From contig NZ_SUTI01000007.1 of assembly GCF_015062985.1 (NCBI RefSeq), positions 1-64,000 on the forward strand: a stretch of DNA of 64,000 nt. The letters run 5' to 3'. Made by a program: the position numbers and the translations under genes. The stretch is from Methanobrevibacter sp. (GTDB lineage Archaea > Methanobacteriota > Methanobacteria > Methanobacteriales > Methanobacteriaceae). The notes below the pieces were generated by a model. That model was given only the letters and a program-made list of their open reading frames with translations, did not search any database and was not told the origin of the DNA. This document shows, one piece after another, positions 8,468-16,905 of this stretch; positions within the stretch are counted from its first letter, which is position 1; each line of letters opens with the position of its first letter.

Positions 8468-9661
8468 TTAATTTTTCAATGCATATAAACAAATCGGCAA
8501 TGCAAGAAGTGTAATGAATGATGAAATGAAAAATACTGGTGCATATCCTGAACTAGCAGATACGAAACTTCCAAGCAATGCCGGTCCAAAACCCATTGTA
8601 GCATCACAGAATATGAAAAATGTTGATACTGCATAAGACCTGCGGCTTTCAGATACGTTTCGGGTTACTATTGTGGTGCAAGCAGAATTCAAGGTACCGA
8701 ATCCGAGAGCACAACATACTGCACAGATATAAACTGTAATAACAGACGGGATCCATGCAATCAGGAACAGACCGATTGATTGTGCAATGATACCTGTTAT
8801 GCAGATTAATCTGTCACCACCCCAATCCTGGATTTTACCTGCTATTGGCCTTGACAAAACTAAAACTATTGAATATATGATAAAAAACCATGAGAATGCT
8901 GTTGTTAGATTAATCTCAGCGGCATATAGTCTATTGAAAGATAAAATTGAAATATAACCCAAACTTGTAAGGGCTGTGAAAAGTGAAACAGGTATCGCTT
9001 TAATTTCAAAAACTTTCTCAATTCCAGAATATTCCCTTTCTTCTTTGAATACTGGTTTATTTTGACTGTTAACGCCAGGGTCCTTTTCACTTACATCAAC
9101 AAAACTTATGCAGATTAATGCAAGTGCGCAAAATATGCTGGCTATTAAAAAGCATCCATTGGCGCCGACAGCATCATAAAGAAATCCTGAGATGAATGGA
9201 CCTAACCCTACAGCAATAGTGGTTCCCAGCATGAAATAACCGAAAGCTTCACTGAAACGGCTTTTAGGAAGAACAGCAGTTGCTATTGTAACGATAGCAT
9301 TGGCAGATGCTCCAAAACCTATACCGTGAATAAATCTGACAATCAAAAGCAAATTGACATCCCTGACAAAGAAATACAAAATACAGGATATGAAATGGAT
9401 GGTCATGAAAACCAATGCAGTTTTCTTCCAGCCTACCCGTTCTAAAGAATTGCCAGAATAAATTCTTGAGCAAAGCCCTCCAAAAATATATATTCCGGAA
9501 ACAAGCCCAGCAATTGTTGCACTTGAACCCATTGCAGTAGCATACTCGGCCACAGTAGACATTAAAGCATACATAACCAAAGCAGTAAACAGTAATGCTC
9601 CAAAGACTAAGAAAAATGATTTTGTAAATATTCTATCCTGATTATTTTCTAAAGCATTCAT
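8468..9661 (-). CDS. MFS transporter
   Basis: 397-residue integral membrane protein with about 12 hydrophobic segments. The loop between helices 2 and 3 (SGNSLERVGWKKTAL) and the matching loop in the second half (AGKIQDWGGDRLICI) are the paired motifs typical of the major facilitator superfamily. A charged central loop (DVSEKDPGVNSQNK) separates the two halves. Substrate cannot be told; the overall look is that of drug/sugar efflux type MFS proteins. ATG at 9661 has AAGGGG upstream. It follows truA by 9 bases and precedes wecB by about 40. Confidence 0.85.
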   Translation of the reverse strand: MNALENNQDRIFTKSFFLVFGALLFTALVMYALMSTVAEYATAMGSSATIAGLVSGIYIFGGLCSRIYSGNSLERVGWKKTALVFMTIHFISCILYFFVRDVNLLLIVRFIHGIGFGASANAIVTIATAVLPKSRFSEAFGYFMLGTTIAVGLGPFISGFLYDAVGANGCFLIASIFCALALICISFVDVSEKDPGVNSQNKPVFKEEREYSGIEKVFEIKAIPVSLFTALTSLGYISILSFNRLYAAEINLTTAFSWFFIIYSIVLVLSRPIAGKIQDWGGDRLICITGIIAQSIGLFLIAWIPSVITVYICAVCCALGFGTLNSACTTIVTRNVSESRRSYAVSTFFIFCDATMGFGPALLGSFVSASSGYAPVFFISSFITLLALPICLYALKN

Positions 9662-9670
9662 TTTTTCCCC

Positions 9671-10531
9671 TTAAAGCAAATCCGCCAAACTTTTAACCAT
9701 TGACTCACGAATCGCATATCTTTTTTGTAAATCTGATAATGAATCAACAAGGTCACGCCTAAATCTTTCACAGGCATAATCATCGTATGTGAATCTGATT
9801 CCATCATATTGAATATCCATTAAAATCAGATATTCGGCTTCCATGACCTTAATGTAGGCTCTTGGTTCGTCTTCTTCAGGATTCAACAGCTTTTCCACAT
9901 CATCCAAATCCATTTTGCCAACAGCCACATCCACAAATACCCTCATCATCTTTCTCACCATATTCCATAAGAATGACTCCCCGTAGATATCTACGAAAAT
10001 TGGGGAAAGGGTGTCGTGGAGATTGGGAAATTCCTTATTGTGATAATCGGACAAGTCCACTTTTGTGATTTTAATGTCATCAATTGTTCTTGTAGTGGTT
10101 TTTTGGAATCTTTTAGTAAAATTAGTAAAGTTATGAGTTCCTTTAAAAACTTCAGCACACTCTTGAAGCTTATCAATATCCAGATCTTGGAACAGCATAT
10201 AACGGTATTGTCTCATCTGAGCATATCTTGGTTTGAATGCATATCTCACAGGTGCACTAGCCAATATTTGTATATCATCGGGCAGAGAGTTGTTAATTTC
10301 ATTGACCCTAACTTCCTTTTCGGACTGAAAGCTAATGACATTACCCAAACTATGAACGCCCGCATCGGTTCTGCCAGCTATCCTGAATCTGGACTTTTTC
10401 AAATCATCGATGTAGTCCAGCTTACGCAAATGGTAAATCAGCTCCTCTTCGACTGTTCTTAAATTAGGCTGTCTTTGAAAACCATGAAAGTTAGTTCCAA
10501 TATAACCGATTTTTAGTGCTGTTCTTTTCAT
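9671..10531 (-). CDS. truA: tRNA pseudouridine synthase A
   Basis: 286-residue TruA, making pseudouridine at positions 38-40 in the tRNA anticodon stem. The catalytic aspartate is in FRIAGRTDAGVHSLGNVISF (near residues 48-66). The N-terminal KIGYIGTNFHGFQRQPN and the later SFLWNMVRKMMRV motifs also match the family. Somewhat longer at the C-terminus than bacterial TruA, as is common in archaea. First gene of the minus-strand run truA - MFS - wecB - mfnD - mfnF; the 558 bases upstream contain no gene. Confidence 0.93.
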   Translation of the reverse strand: MKRTALKIGYIGTNFHGFQRQPNLRTVEEELIYHLRKLDYIDDLKKSRFRIAGRTDAGVHSLGNVISFQSEKEVRVNEINNSLPDDIQILASAPVRYAFKPRYAQMRQYRYMLFQDLDIDKLQECAEVFKGTHNFTNFTKRFQKTTTRTIDDIKITKVDLSDYHNKEFPNLHDTLSPIFVDIYGESFLWNMVRKMMRVFVDVAVGKMDLDDVEKLLNPEEDEPRAYIKVMEAEYLILMDIQYDGIRFTYDDYACERFRRDLVDSLSDLQKRYAIRESMVKSLADLL

Positions 10532-10579
10532 TATTATAATATTTTAAGATACTATAAAATAAAGTTTAAGAAATAATTT

Positions 10580-10633
10580 AAAAAAAAAGAATAAAAGAGG
10601 AGGGGAAAATAGCTATTATAAAATAGCTATTTT
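10580..10633 (-). terminator. Hairpin and T-tract upstream of truA
   Basis: AAAATAGCTATT (10606-10617) and AATAGCTATTTT (10622-10633) form a perfect 12-bp stem with a 4-base loop. The minus strand continues through CCCCTCCTC to a run of nine T at 10588-10580. This would end a transcript coming from the GNAT gene or from within the empty region. Confidence 0.5.
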
Positions 10634-11040
10634 GGTTATATGACTTTATTCTAATAAATATTACAAAATTCTAAGCAAATATTAACTAAATATTATTCCA
10701 AAAATTGGATAATATAATTTATAGTAAATAGTAATAACCATATAAATGTTTTTAAATAATTATTCTTCAAAAAAAGGGTTTTATTCAAAAGTATCCCATC
10801 ATAATAAGTTATGGAAAAAATTAAAATAAAATATCCCTTCAAATGACATATAATCAATCAATATGGTTTTATTCAAATTTAATAATAACAACGATAATCA
10901 ATGAAACAAATTAAAATTCAGAAAAAAATCTAAAATCTCCCCCGTTGTTTTATTAAAGATTAATCATGGATTTAAATTGACATTTAAAAAGTAACTGCTG
11001 AAAAAATAAAAAATGATACAGAATAAGAAGAACCTAAAAA

Positions 11041-11051
11041 AAGTAATACTT
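11041..11051. promoter_or_regulatory. Single palindromic box AAGTAATACTT
   Basis: Perfect 11-bp palindrome around a central base, identical in core to the boxes before the ABC importer genes. It lies about 40 bases beyond the 3' end of the first GNAT gene and far from truA, so its target is unclear. Confidence 0.4.
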
Positions 11052-11089
11052 TTTAACAAAATAATGCTACTAAAATATGGTGGGACTTT

Positions 11090-11596
11090 TTAATTCAAAA
11101 TTTTCTCCATATGATTTGTTTCATCATAATCATCTTCTTCCACAGTTAATTCATATCCCATTGATTTCCAAAAAGATAAAGCAGCATCCAAATACCTGTG
11201 GGTATGGAGATATATCCTAACATATCCCTTTTCTCTTGCAAACTCTTCCATTGTAGTTACAAGCCTCCGTGCAATCCCATGACGCTGGTATTCCTCATCC
11301 ACCATCAATCGCCAAATACTTGCAGTATCCTCGTTAGAGTAAATCCCCCTAAAGAATTCATAATCCCTGTCATAAGCCCTAATGGCAGCAGTTGCAACAA
11401 TCTTATCACCATCATAAGCTACAAAAAAAGCGTTGGATGAAGGCAAAATATAATATTCATCAATTGCCTCAATATCATAATGAAATTCAGGAGTAGGGCC
11501 AATATCATATACCTTCCTGATTTGACCATATAAGAAATCTTTTGCAGATTCAATCGCTTCATGGTCATTGTCAAGTTCTTTAATTGTAAAATCCAT
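11090..11596 (-). CDS. GNAT family N-acetyltransferase (GNAT1)
   Basis: 168-residue acetyl-CoA-dependent acetyltransferase. The acetyl-CoA loop is in WRLMVDEEYQRHGIARRLV (motif A, R/Q-x-x-G-x-A form), preceded by the strand IVATAAIRAY, and followed by IYLHTHRYLDAALSFWKSMGY (motif B). It is clearly paralogous to the GNAT gene at 16194-16760: both share KELxx at the start, IDEYY, IRAYD, IWRL and IYLHTH. Both copies flank the first Nik/Opp importer. Substrate unknown. ATG at 11596 with TCACCT-complement GGTGAT upstream. Just beyond the 3' end of the permease gene by 57 bases. Confidence 0.83.
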   Translation of the reverse strand: MDFTIKELDNDHEAIESAKDFLYGQIRKVYDIGPTPEFHYDIEAIDEYYILPSSNAFFVAYDGDKIVATAAIRAYDRDYEFFRGIYSNEDTASIWRLMVDEEYQRHGIARRLVTTMEEFAREKGYVRIYLHTHRYLDAALSFWKSMGYELTVEEDDYDETNHMEKILN

Positions 11597-11616
11597 AATA
11601 TCACCTAAAAATTTTT

Positions 11617-11658
11617 AAAAAAAAATAAAATAGAGAAATTAATAAAATTTCTCCTATT
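11617..11658 (-). terminator. Hairpin overlapping the stop codon of the first permease operon
   Basis: GAGAAATT (11633-11640) pairs with AATTTCTC (11646-11653). The stem extends with one bulge through the TAG stop codon (AATA/TATT). Nine T follow on the minus strand at 11625-11617. It should end the permease transcript before GNAT1. Confidence 0.6.
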
Positions 11659-12508
11659 CTTGAGCTGTTTCCGGGTTAAGTAATCTTTCTACATTTTCCC
11701 CAATGAAATCAAAGAGCAATACAACAATCAATAATGACATACCTGGGAAGAATGCTAACCACCAATATCCTGAAGACAGGTAATGCATAGACTCTGATAG
11801 AATTACACCAATAGCAGGTTCATGAGGTGGCAAACCAAATCCTAAAAATGTAATCGCCGCTTCGTGCATGATTGCATGAGGAAACATTAAAATAACACCA
11901 ACAATAATCTGGGAAACAATTAATGGAAGAATATGTTTTGTGGCAATCCATATTTTTGATTTTCCAAGGTTTTCTGCTAAATGGATGTATTCTTTAGTCC
12001 TGATTTCCTTGACTTCTGATCTTAAAACCCTTGCAAGCGGTGTCCAATGTGTTAATCCAACACCCATAACAACACCAATAACTCCTCCACCAAACATTAT
12101 GGAAACAAGAATAATTAAGAGGATGTGAGGTATTGAACCGAATAGGTCAATAATTCCGGCAACAGCTTCATCTGCAAATTTATTAAAACTTGAAAACAAT
12201 CCTAGAATAATAGAAATGATAGTACTTATAACTGATGCAATGAAACCCACCATAATACTTAATCCAAGACCTGCGACAGTTCTTTGAAACATATCCCTTC
12301 CCATCCAATCAGTTCCAAAGATATGTTCAAATGAAGGCATTTGGTTTGCACTGATAAAACTTGTCGGAATATCTTTGATAAAATAACCGCAAATAAATAT
12401 TGTTACAATAACCAGTGCTGAAAGAGCAATAATGACTAAAGTTTTAGTCCTGAGATTAGCATGATACAAAAACCACTGCTTGTCATCATCAGTTTTTTTC
12501 TTAATCAT
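11654..12508 (-). CDS. Nik/Opp-type ABC importer permease, NikC/OppC-like (system 1)
   Basis: 284-residue inner-membrane permease with about six hydrophobic segments. It has an N-terminal segment near KTLVIIALSALVIVTIF, the HIFGTDWMGRDMFQRT motif typical of NikC/OppC proteins, and an EAA-type cytoplasmic loop (EYIHLAENLGKSKIWIATKH) that contacts the ATPases. ATG at 12508 overlaps the end of the NikB-like gene by 8 bases and has AAGGAG upstream, showing coupling. Closest relative in the window is the system 2 copy at 21486. The substrate could be nickel, a metal chelate or a peptide. Confidence 0.86.
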   Translation of the reverse strand: MIKKKTDDDKQWFLYHANLRTKTLVIIALSALVIVTIFICGYFIKDIPTSFISANQMPSFEHIFGTDWMGRDMFQRTVAGLGLSIMVGFIASVISTIISIILGLFSSFNKFADEAVAGIIDLFGSIPHILLIILVSIMFGGGVIGVVMGVGLTHWTPLARVLRSEVKEIRTKEYIHLAENLGKSKIWIATKHILPLIVSQIIVGVILMFPHAIMHEAAITFLGFGLPPHEPAIGVILSESMHYLSSGYWWLAFFPGMSLLIVVLLFDFIGENVERLLNPETAQE

Positions 12509-13490
12509 TGAATTCACTCTCCTTAATTCTTGGATCAATTAGATAATATGATAAATCCGCAAGCAAGTTACCAACAAATACAAATATTGCACTGAATATT
12601 ACAATTCCTAAAAATAGTGGAACATCACTGCTAAGACCTGCTGCAACGGCAGTTTGACCGACACCCGGATATGAGAATACCTGTTCTACAAGTACTGCTC
12701 CTCCAAATAATTCACTGAAAGACAAAAATTGTAAAGTGACTGCAGGCAGGAGAATATTTCTTATTCCGTGATTTTTCACTAAATCCCAACCTTTTTCTCC
12801 TCTGGATTTTGCAAACAATACATAATCAGAAGATAAAACTTGGATTAATTCATTACGTGTATACATTGCAATTGGCGCTAATCCAACAAGACTCAAAGTG
12901 ATTGTAGGCAATACCAATCTTGAGGCCCATTCCATAAATGTGGCATCTGTACTTTTTACACCAATTGGAACACCAAATCCTATTGGGAACCACCCTAAAT
13001 AAACAGCAAATACCATTAATACAAGCATTCCCACCCAGAAGGATGGTGCAGATTGAATTGCATAACAGTAAACTTTTACTGCCTTATCAATCCATGAACC
13101 TTTGTTTTTGCCTGCCACAACACCCATCGCAAAACCAATAATTCCACTTAATATCCATGAAATGGCCATTAATACAATTGAAGCGGAAGCCCTATCAATT
13201 ATAATGTCTATAACAGGTGCACGATATATTAATGAAGTTCCCAAATCAAAATGTATTAAATCCATTAGCCAATGAAAAATTTTAGTAGTCAAAGGAACAT
13301 TAGTTCCAAAATAATTTTCAAGGATTTGCCTCTGTGCTTCTGATACTGCAGCTTGTCTTAAATAAGCATTAACTGGATCAATAGGGGATAAATCTAATAA
13401 TACAAAACTAAAAATTGCAACTACAAGAATTAATATTATAAAACGTATTAATTTGTAACCAAAAAATTTTAATAATTGATTTTTATTCAA
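12501..13490 (-). CDS. Nik/Opp-type ABC importer permease, NikB/OppB-like (system 1)
   Basis: 329-residue permease that pairs with the NikC-like protein to form the membrane channel. The N-terminal helix is followed by LSPIDPVNAYLRQAAVSEAQ, a stretch typical of OppB/NikB. The EAA-like loop lies in SDYVLFAKSRGEKGWDLVKNH and the end has the usual FVGNLLADLSYYLIDPRIK signature. The start is TTG at 13490: five G lie 7 bases upstream and there is no ATG in this position. T-rich DNA separates it from the binding-protein gene, so the latter may be expressed more strongly. Confidence 0.86.
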   Translation of the reverse strand: MNKNQLLKFFGYKLIRFIILILVVAIFSFVLLDLSPIDPVNAYLRQAAVSEAQRQILENYFGTNVPLTTKIFHWLMDLIHFDLGTSLIYRAPVIDIIIDRASASIVLMAISWILSGIIGFAMGVVAGKNKGSWIDKAVKVYCYAIQSAPSFWVGMLVLMVFAVYLGWFPIGFGVPIGVKSTDATFMEWASRLVLPTITLSLVGLAPIAMYTRNELIQVLSSDYVLFAKSRGEKGWDLVKNHGIRNILLPAVTLQFLSFSELFGGAVLVEQVFSYPGVGQTAVAAGLSSDVPLFLGIVIFSAIFVFVGNLLADLSYYLIDPRIKESEFND

Positions 13491-13545
13491 AAATAAACCC
13501 CCATGAAAATTTTAAAAAAATAAAAAAAAGGAAAAGGATATTTAA

Positions 13546-15168
13546 TTAAGATGTTGAATTGGTTCTAGTCCAATCACAGATGTTAATTAATATATCATTT
13601 CCTAAACCATCAGGTTGTTGACCGATATCGATTCCGTTTTTGATGAAGTAGTTGTAGTCATAGTTTACAAGCCATACGAATGGAGCGTCACCAGCAGGAC
13701 TCCAACCTCCACCATTTACAAAAGCAGATTGAGACCATAAGGTGTTTGCAGCATTCAAATCGCTTGAGTGCATTGCATCATCCATCAATTTATCGGAATC
13801 AGTGTTGTTGTACAAGTTAGGATTCATGTAGAAACCATCTGCTTCTTTACTGTGATATTGCTGATAGATGGATTTATATGGGTCTGGAGAAGTTTGTTGC
13901 ATTAATGCTGCGGAGCAATACATGTTATTATAGATTGTATCCCAGTCAGCACCAACTAATTTTACTTCAATTCCAATTTCTTTTGCTTGTTCAGCAAATA
14001 CGGTTGATAGAGATTGCCTGTCAAGATAATCTGGTGGATAATATAACTCAAATGATGCTTTTACACCATCTTTTTCTACAATTCCATCACCATCAGTATC
14101 GTTCCATCCACCCTCTGCTAAAATTTGTTTTGCTTTTTCAACATTTCCATCTTCAACTTTACCATCAGGGTTTGCATAGTCTCTTGTATCTACACTGGTA
14201 TATTCTGGGGTTGCATGACCTGAGAAAATGTAATCACACATTGTCTGACGGTTAACACCAACGTTTAATGCTTCTCTGATTGCTTTATCAGCAGTTACAT
14301 TATTTCCTATTTTATATGTGCCATTGAATACTTCACCAGTATCATTTTGATAAGGTAAGGATACACCTTGTGCCCTACCTGCAGATTTTTCTACAAATTG
14401 GTATCCATCAACTGATTGGTTCAATGCGGAAGTTGCTACCGGAACTACATCCACATCACCGGATTTGGCTAATTCCAACCAGGTTGATTCTTCAGGGAAC
14501 AATAGAGTGATTTGAGTAAAGTATGGTTTGTCATTATAATAATTGTCATTTACTTTAAATATTGCTTGTTGACCTTTATCCCAGTGATCTAATACATAAG
14601 GTCCGGTACCAATTGGGTTTTCACCATAAGTAGTATTGTCATATGAATCAGAAGGAACTATTCCCACATATCTTAAGTCATATATGAAAGTGGACCTAGG
14701 TTCAACCAAATCAAATTTGACAGTAGTTTTGTTTACAGCAGTTACATTTGCAAGATTAGTTAAATCCAATTCAGATTCAGTACTTTTTGCAGTGTTGAAT
14801 GTGAATGCAACATCTTCTGCATCAAAAGTAGAATTATCTGAGAATTTAACATCATCCCTAACATTTACAGTCCATGTTTTTCCATCACTGCTAATTGAAT
14901 AATCAGTAGCAAGATCTGGAACTATACTTCCGTTTTTATCTGTTTTAAACAAACAGCTTTGTACTAAAGGATTATAATTTTGGTGGCCGCATCCCCAACC
15001 GACAAGAGGGCTGAAACCTGCTTCCGGTTCTTTGATATTGCTGTGTGCTGCAACGGTTAAGTGGGTGGGGTCATTATCGTGAGAGCCTCCCATAAATGCC
15101 AAAGCACCTCCAACAATAATAAGAACAGCAGCAACACCACCAATTATCATCATTGTCTTTTTATCCAT
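13546..15168 (-). CDS. Nik/Opp-type ABC importer substrate-binding protein (system 1)
   Basis: 540-residue extracellular solute-binding protein, family 5. A single N-terminal hydrophobic segment (about residues 6-26) anchors it in the membrane, as usual in methanogens. The SBP core follows: VPDLATDYSISSDGKTWTV, REALNVGVNRQTM, and the NDTDGDGIVEKDG loop. Near residue 58 it has GWGCGHQNYNPLVQSC, with two cysteines that the system 2 paralog lacks. First gene of the operon SBP - NikB - NikC. Its promoter carries two GTA(A/T)TAC boxes 32 bp apart (15207-15249), the nearer about 39 bases from the ATG. Ligand unknown; nickel/metallophore or peptide are family options. Confidence 0.84.
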   Translation of the reverse strand: MDKKTMMIIGGVAAVLIIVGGALAFMGGSHDNDPTHLTVAAHSNIKEPEAGFSPLVGWGCGHQNYNPLVQSCLFKTDKNGSIVPDLATDYSISSDGKTWTVNVRDDVKFSDNSTFDAEDVAFTFNTAKSTESELDLTNLANVTAVNKTTVKFDLVEPRSTFIYDLRYVGIVPSDSYDNTTYGENPIGTGPYVLDHWDKGQQAIFKVNDNYYNDKPYFTQITLLFPEESTWLELAKSGDVDVVPVATSALNQSVDGYQFVEKSAGRAQGVSLPYQNDTGEVFNGTYKIGNNVTADKAIREALNVGVNRQTMCDYIFSGHATPEYTSVDTRDYANPDGKVEDGNVEKAKQILAEGGWNDTDGDGIVEKDGVKASFELYYPPDYLDRQSLSTVFAEQAKEIGIEVKLVGADWDTIYNNMYCSAALMQQTSPDPYKSIYQQYHSKEADGFYMNPNLYNNTDSDKLMDDAMHSSDLNAANTLWSQSAFVNGGGWSPAGDAPFVWLVNYDYNYFIKNGIDIGQQPDGLGNDILINICDWTRTNSTS

Positions 15169-15206
15169 AACTTTTCACCATAAAATTAAATACCATATTA
15201 AAATAA

Positions 15207-15249
15207 TAGTATTACTTTTCTACATTAAAGTAACTGAATAGTAATACTT
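15207..15249. promoter_or_regulatory. Paired GTATTAC / GTAATAC operator before system 1 binding protein
   Basis: TAGTATTACTT at 15207-15217 and TAGTAATACTT at 15239-15249. Each is a palindrome around one central base, and the centres are exactly 32 bp apart, about three helical turns. The same arrangement and spacing occur at 16778-16820 and 25062-25104. The box nearer the gene abuts the likely TATA region, which fits repression. Confidence 0.65.
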
Positions 15250-15457
15250 TTTAATATTATTTTAACATTATTCTATATATTACTAACATACATATAAAAA
15301 TATATTTATTACTTTTAAAATTTACTTTAAAAATTTATTAATAAACATAAATTCCTTAAAAAAATGAATAACCATCAAATATTCAAATAATAAATTGCAA
15401 AAATAAGAAAAAATTGACTATTAAAAAAATACAAAAAATGAAAGAAAAATTTATGAA

Positions 15458-15468
15458 AAGTAATACTT
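15458..15468. promoter_or_regulatory. Single palindromic box AAGTAATACTT before the QueG-like gene
   Basis: Perfect 11-bp palindrome ending 38 bases before the ATG at 15507 and directly upstream of an AT-rich TATA-like stretch. No second box at 32 bp distance is visible. Same core as the paired boxes of the neighbouring importer promoters. Confidence 0.55.
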
Positions 15469-15506
15469 AATTAAATTTAAATATTATTAATCTTAAATAT
15501 TTGGCT

Positions 15507-16199
15507 ATGAATCTATCTCTTGAACTTAAAAACTACCTTTTGAATAATGGTGCAACCGAAGTAGGTTTTGCGGACATAAGCAATTTTACACCAAAAATTG
15601 GATTAAATAAAGGCATTGTTTTCTACATAACTTACCCAAAAGAGATAATACGGAACATGCAAAATGCACCCACCCAAGAATATGTCAATGAACTAGTTAG
15701 TCTAAATTCAAGATTAGACGCATTGGGCATGAAATGTGAAAGATTTTTAATTGATAAAGGCTTCAAAGCATATGCTCAAACAAAAAAGAGATTAGGAACT
15801 GATTTTGGAGAGTTCAACTCATTTGAACTACCCCATAAGACCATAGCAACACGTGCAGGCCTTGGATGGATTGGCAAATCCGCATTATTTACAACAAAGA
15901 ATTTCGGATCAGCGTTAAGGATGTCTTCCGTTTTAACAAATGCTCCACTGGATATTGGAAAGCCTATCCTAAAATCAAGATGTGGGAAATGCATGGAATG
16001 CAGAGATGCATGTCTTGGTGGAGCAATAAGTGGGAAAGAATGGAATTATAAACTTAAAAGAAATGACTTTTATGATGACAAAAAATGCGAAAAATATGCA
16101 TTAAAAGTATCTGAAGAGAATTTAGGAAAAGCAGATACCGTATGTGGAAAATGTATCTTTGCATGCCCACATACTCAAAAATATATTAAAAAATTATAA
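15507..16199 (+). CDS. QueG-like double 4Fe-4S protein (short epoxyqueuosine reductase homolog)
   Basis: 230-residue protein related to the catalytic core of epoxyqueuosine reductase QueG but shorter than typical QueG (about 350-380) because the C-terminal repeat domain is absent. It has the AGLGWIGKSALFTTKNFGS motif and two cysteine groups, CGKCMECRDAC and CGKCIFACP, for two 4Fe-4S clusters. Its role in methanogens is unsettled; tRNA queuosine reduction should not be assumed. No ribosome binding site is seen at the ATG, and a TATA-like stretch about 25 bases upstream suggests a leaderless transcript. A GTAATAC box places it under the same control as the importers. Confidence 0.7.
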   Translation: MNLSLELKNYLLNNGATEVGFADISNFTPKIGLNKGIVFYITYPKEIIRNMQNAPTQEYVNELVSLNSRLDALGMKCERFLIDKGFKAYAQTKKRLGTDFGEFNSFELPHKTIATRAGLGWIGKSALFTTKNFGSALRMSSVLTNAPLDIGKPILKSRCGKCMECRDACLGGAISGKEWNYKLKRNDFYDDKKCEKYALKVSEENLGKADTVCGKCIFACPHTQKYIKKL

Positions 16200-16760
16200 C
16201 TTTACAGCATAGCGAAAATCGTTAGCTAACTGATCAATTTCCAAGCCTTGAATTTTTTTATCCATATGAACTGTTTCCAAATCATCATTTGCATCCAATG
16301 CAACAACAAAACCCATTTTTGTCCAAAATTCAATAGCTCCTGACAAATTTTTATGGGTATGTAAATAAATATCTTCATAATTGACTTCATTAGCAAAGTT
16401 TTCTGCAATGCTGAACATTTTTGAAGCCAAACCGCAACGCCTACATCTCCCATCAACGAACAATCTCCAAATGCTTGAGGTAGTATCATTAGAATACAAA
16501 TGTCTAAATTCAGGAAAGTCCTTATCATAAGCCCTTATGCCTATTGTTGCAATGATTTCACCAGTTTCTTCGAAGTATGCAACATAAAAATTGTTTCTTT
16601 GAGGATTAACATAATATTCATCAATTTTTACAATATCTTGATGCCACTCGGGAACATAATCATATCCAAATTCCTTTTTTATCATCTTAAATAAAAATTC
16701 CTGAACCTCTTTAATTTCATTTGAACTTTTACCTAATTCTTTTATAGTAACATTCTTCAT
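16194..16760 (-). CDS. GNAT family N-acetyltransferase (GNAT2)
   Basis: 188-residue acetyltransferase paralogous to GNAT1. It shares VTIKELG, IDEYY, IIATIGIRAYD, SSIWRLFVDG and IYLHTH. The acetyl-CoA loop reads GRCRRCGLASKMF. The ATG at 16760 (MKNVTIKELG) is used; an upstream start at 16808 would place the promoter boxes inside the gene. It ends head-to-head with the QueG-like gene, overlapping its end by 6 bases, and is divergent from the NikD-like ATPase. The paired boxes at 16778-16820 lie only 18 bases from its ATG, straddling its probable TATA element. Confidence 0.82.
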   Translation of the reverse strand: MKNVTIKELGKSSNEIKEVQEFLFKMIKKEFGYDYVPEWHQDIVKIDEYYVNPQRNNFYVAYFEETGEIIATIGIRAYDKDFPEFRHLYSNDTTSSIWRLFVDGRCRRCGLASKMFSIAENFANEVNYEDIYLHTHKNLSGAIEFWTKMGFVVALDANDDLETVHMDKKIQGLEIDQLANDFRYAVKL

Positions 16761-16777
16761 AGCAACACCAATCCAAA

Positions 16778-16820
16778 AAGTATTACAAATATAAAAAAAA
16801 TTATACAATAAGTAATACTT
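16778..16820. promoter_or_regulatory. Paired GTATTAC / GTAATAC operator in the GNAT2-NikD divergent promoter
   Basis: AAGTATTACAA at 16778-16788 and AAGTAATACTT at 16810-16820, centres 32 bp apart. A TATA-like stretch for GNAT2 lies between the boxes, and one for the plus-strand ATPase follows the second box at about 16821-16832. One operator could therefore control both directions. Confidence 0.65.
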
Positions 16821-16905
16821 TTTTATAATTTTTGAATAACTTTAATATTAATAAAGTACAAATAACTATTTAAAAGTTATCATTTGAAAATCATAAGGTG
16901 ATTTA

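Larger units (their letters stand above)
10532..11089. other. Gene-free 558-base region with one GTAATAC box and a hairpin
   Basis: No open frame with a credible ribosome binding site. The sequence is very AT-rich. It holds the truA promoter near its left end, a 12-bp perfect inverted repeat at 10606-10633 followed on the minus strand by a T-run, and an isolated palindromic box AAGTAATACTT at 11041-11051 like those before the ABC importer genes. Either a decayed gene or an uncharacterised minus-strand non-coding transcript could lie between box and hairpin. Confidence 0.5.
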
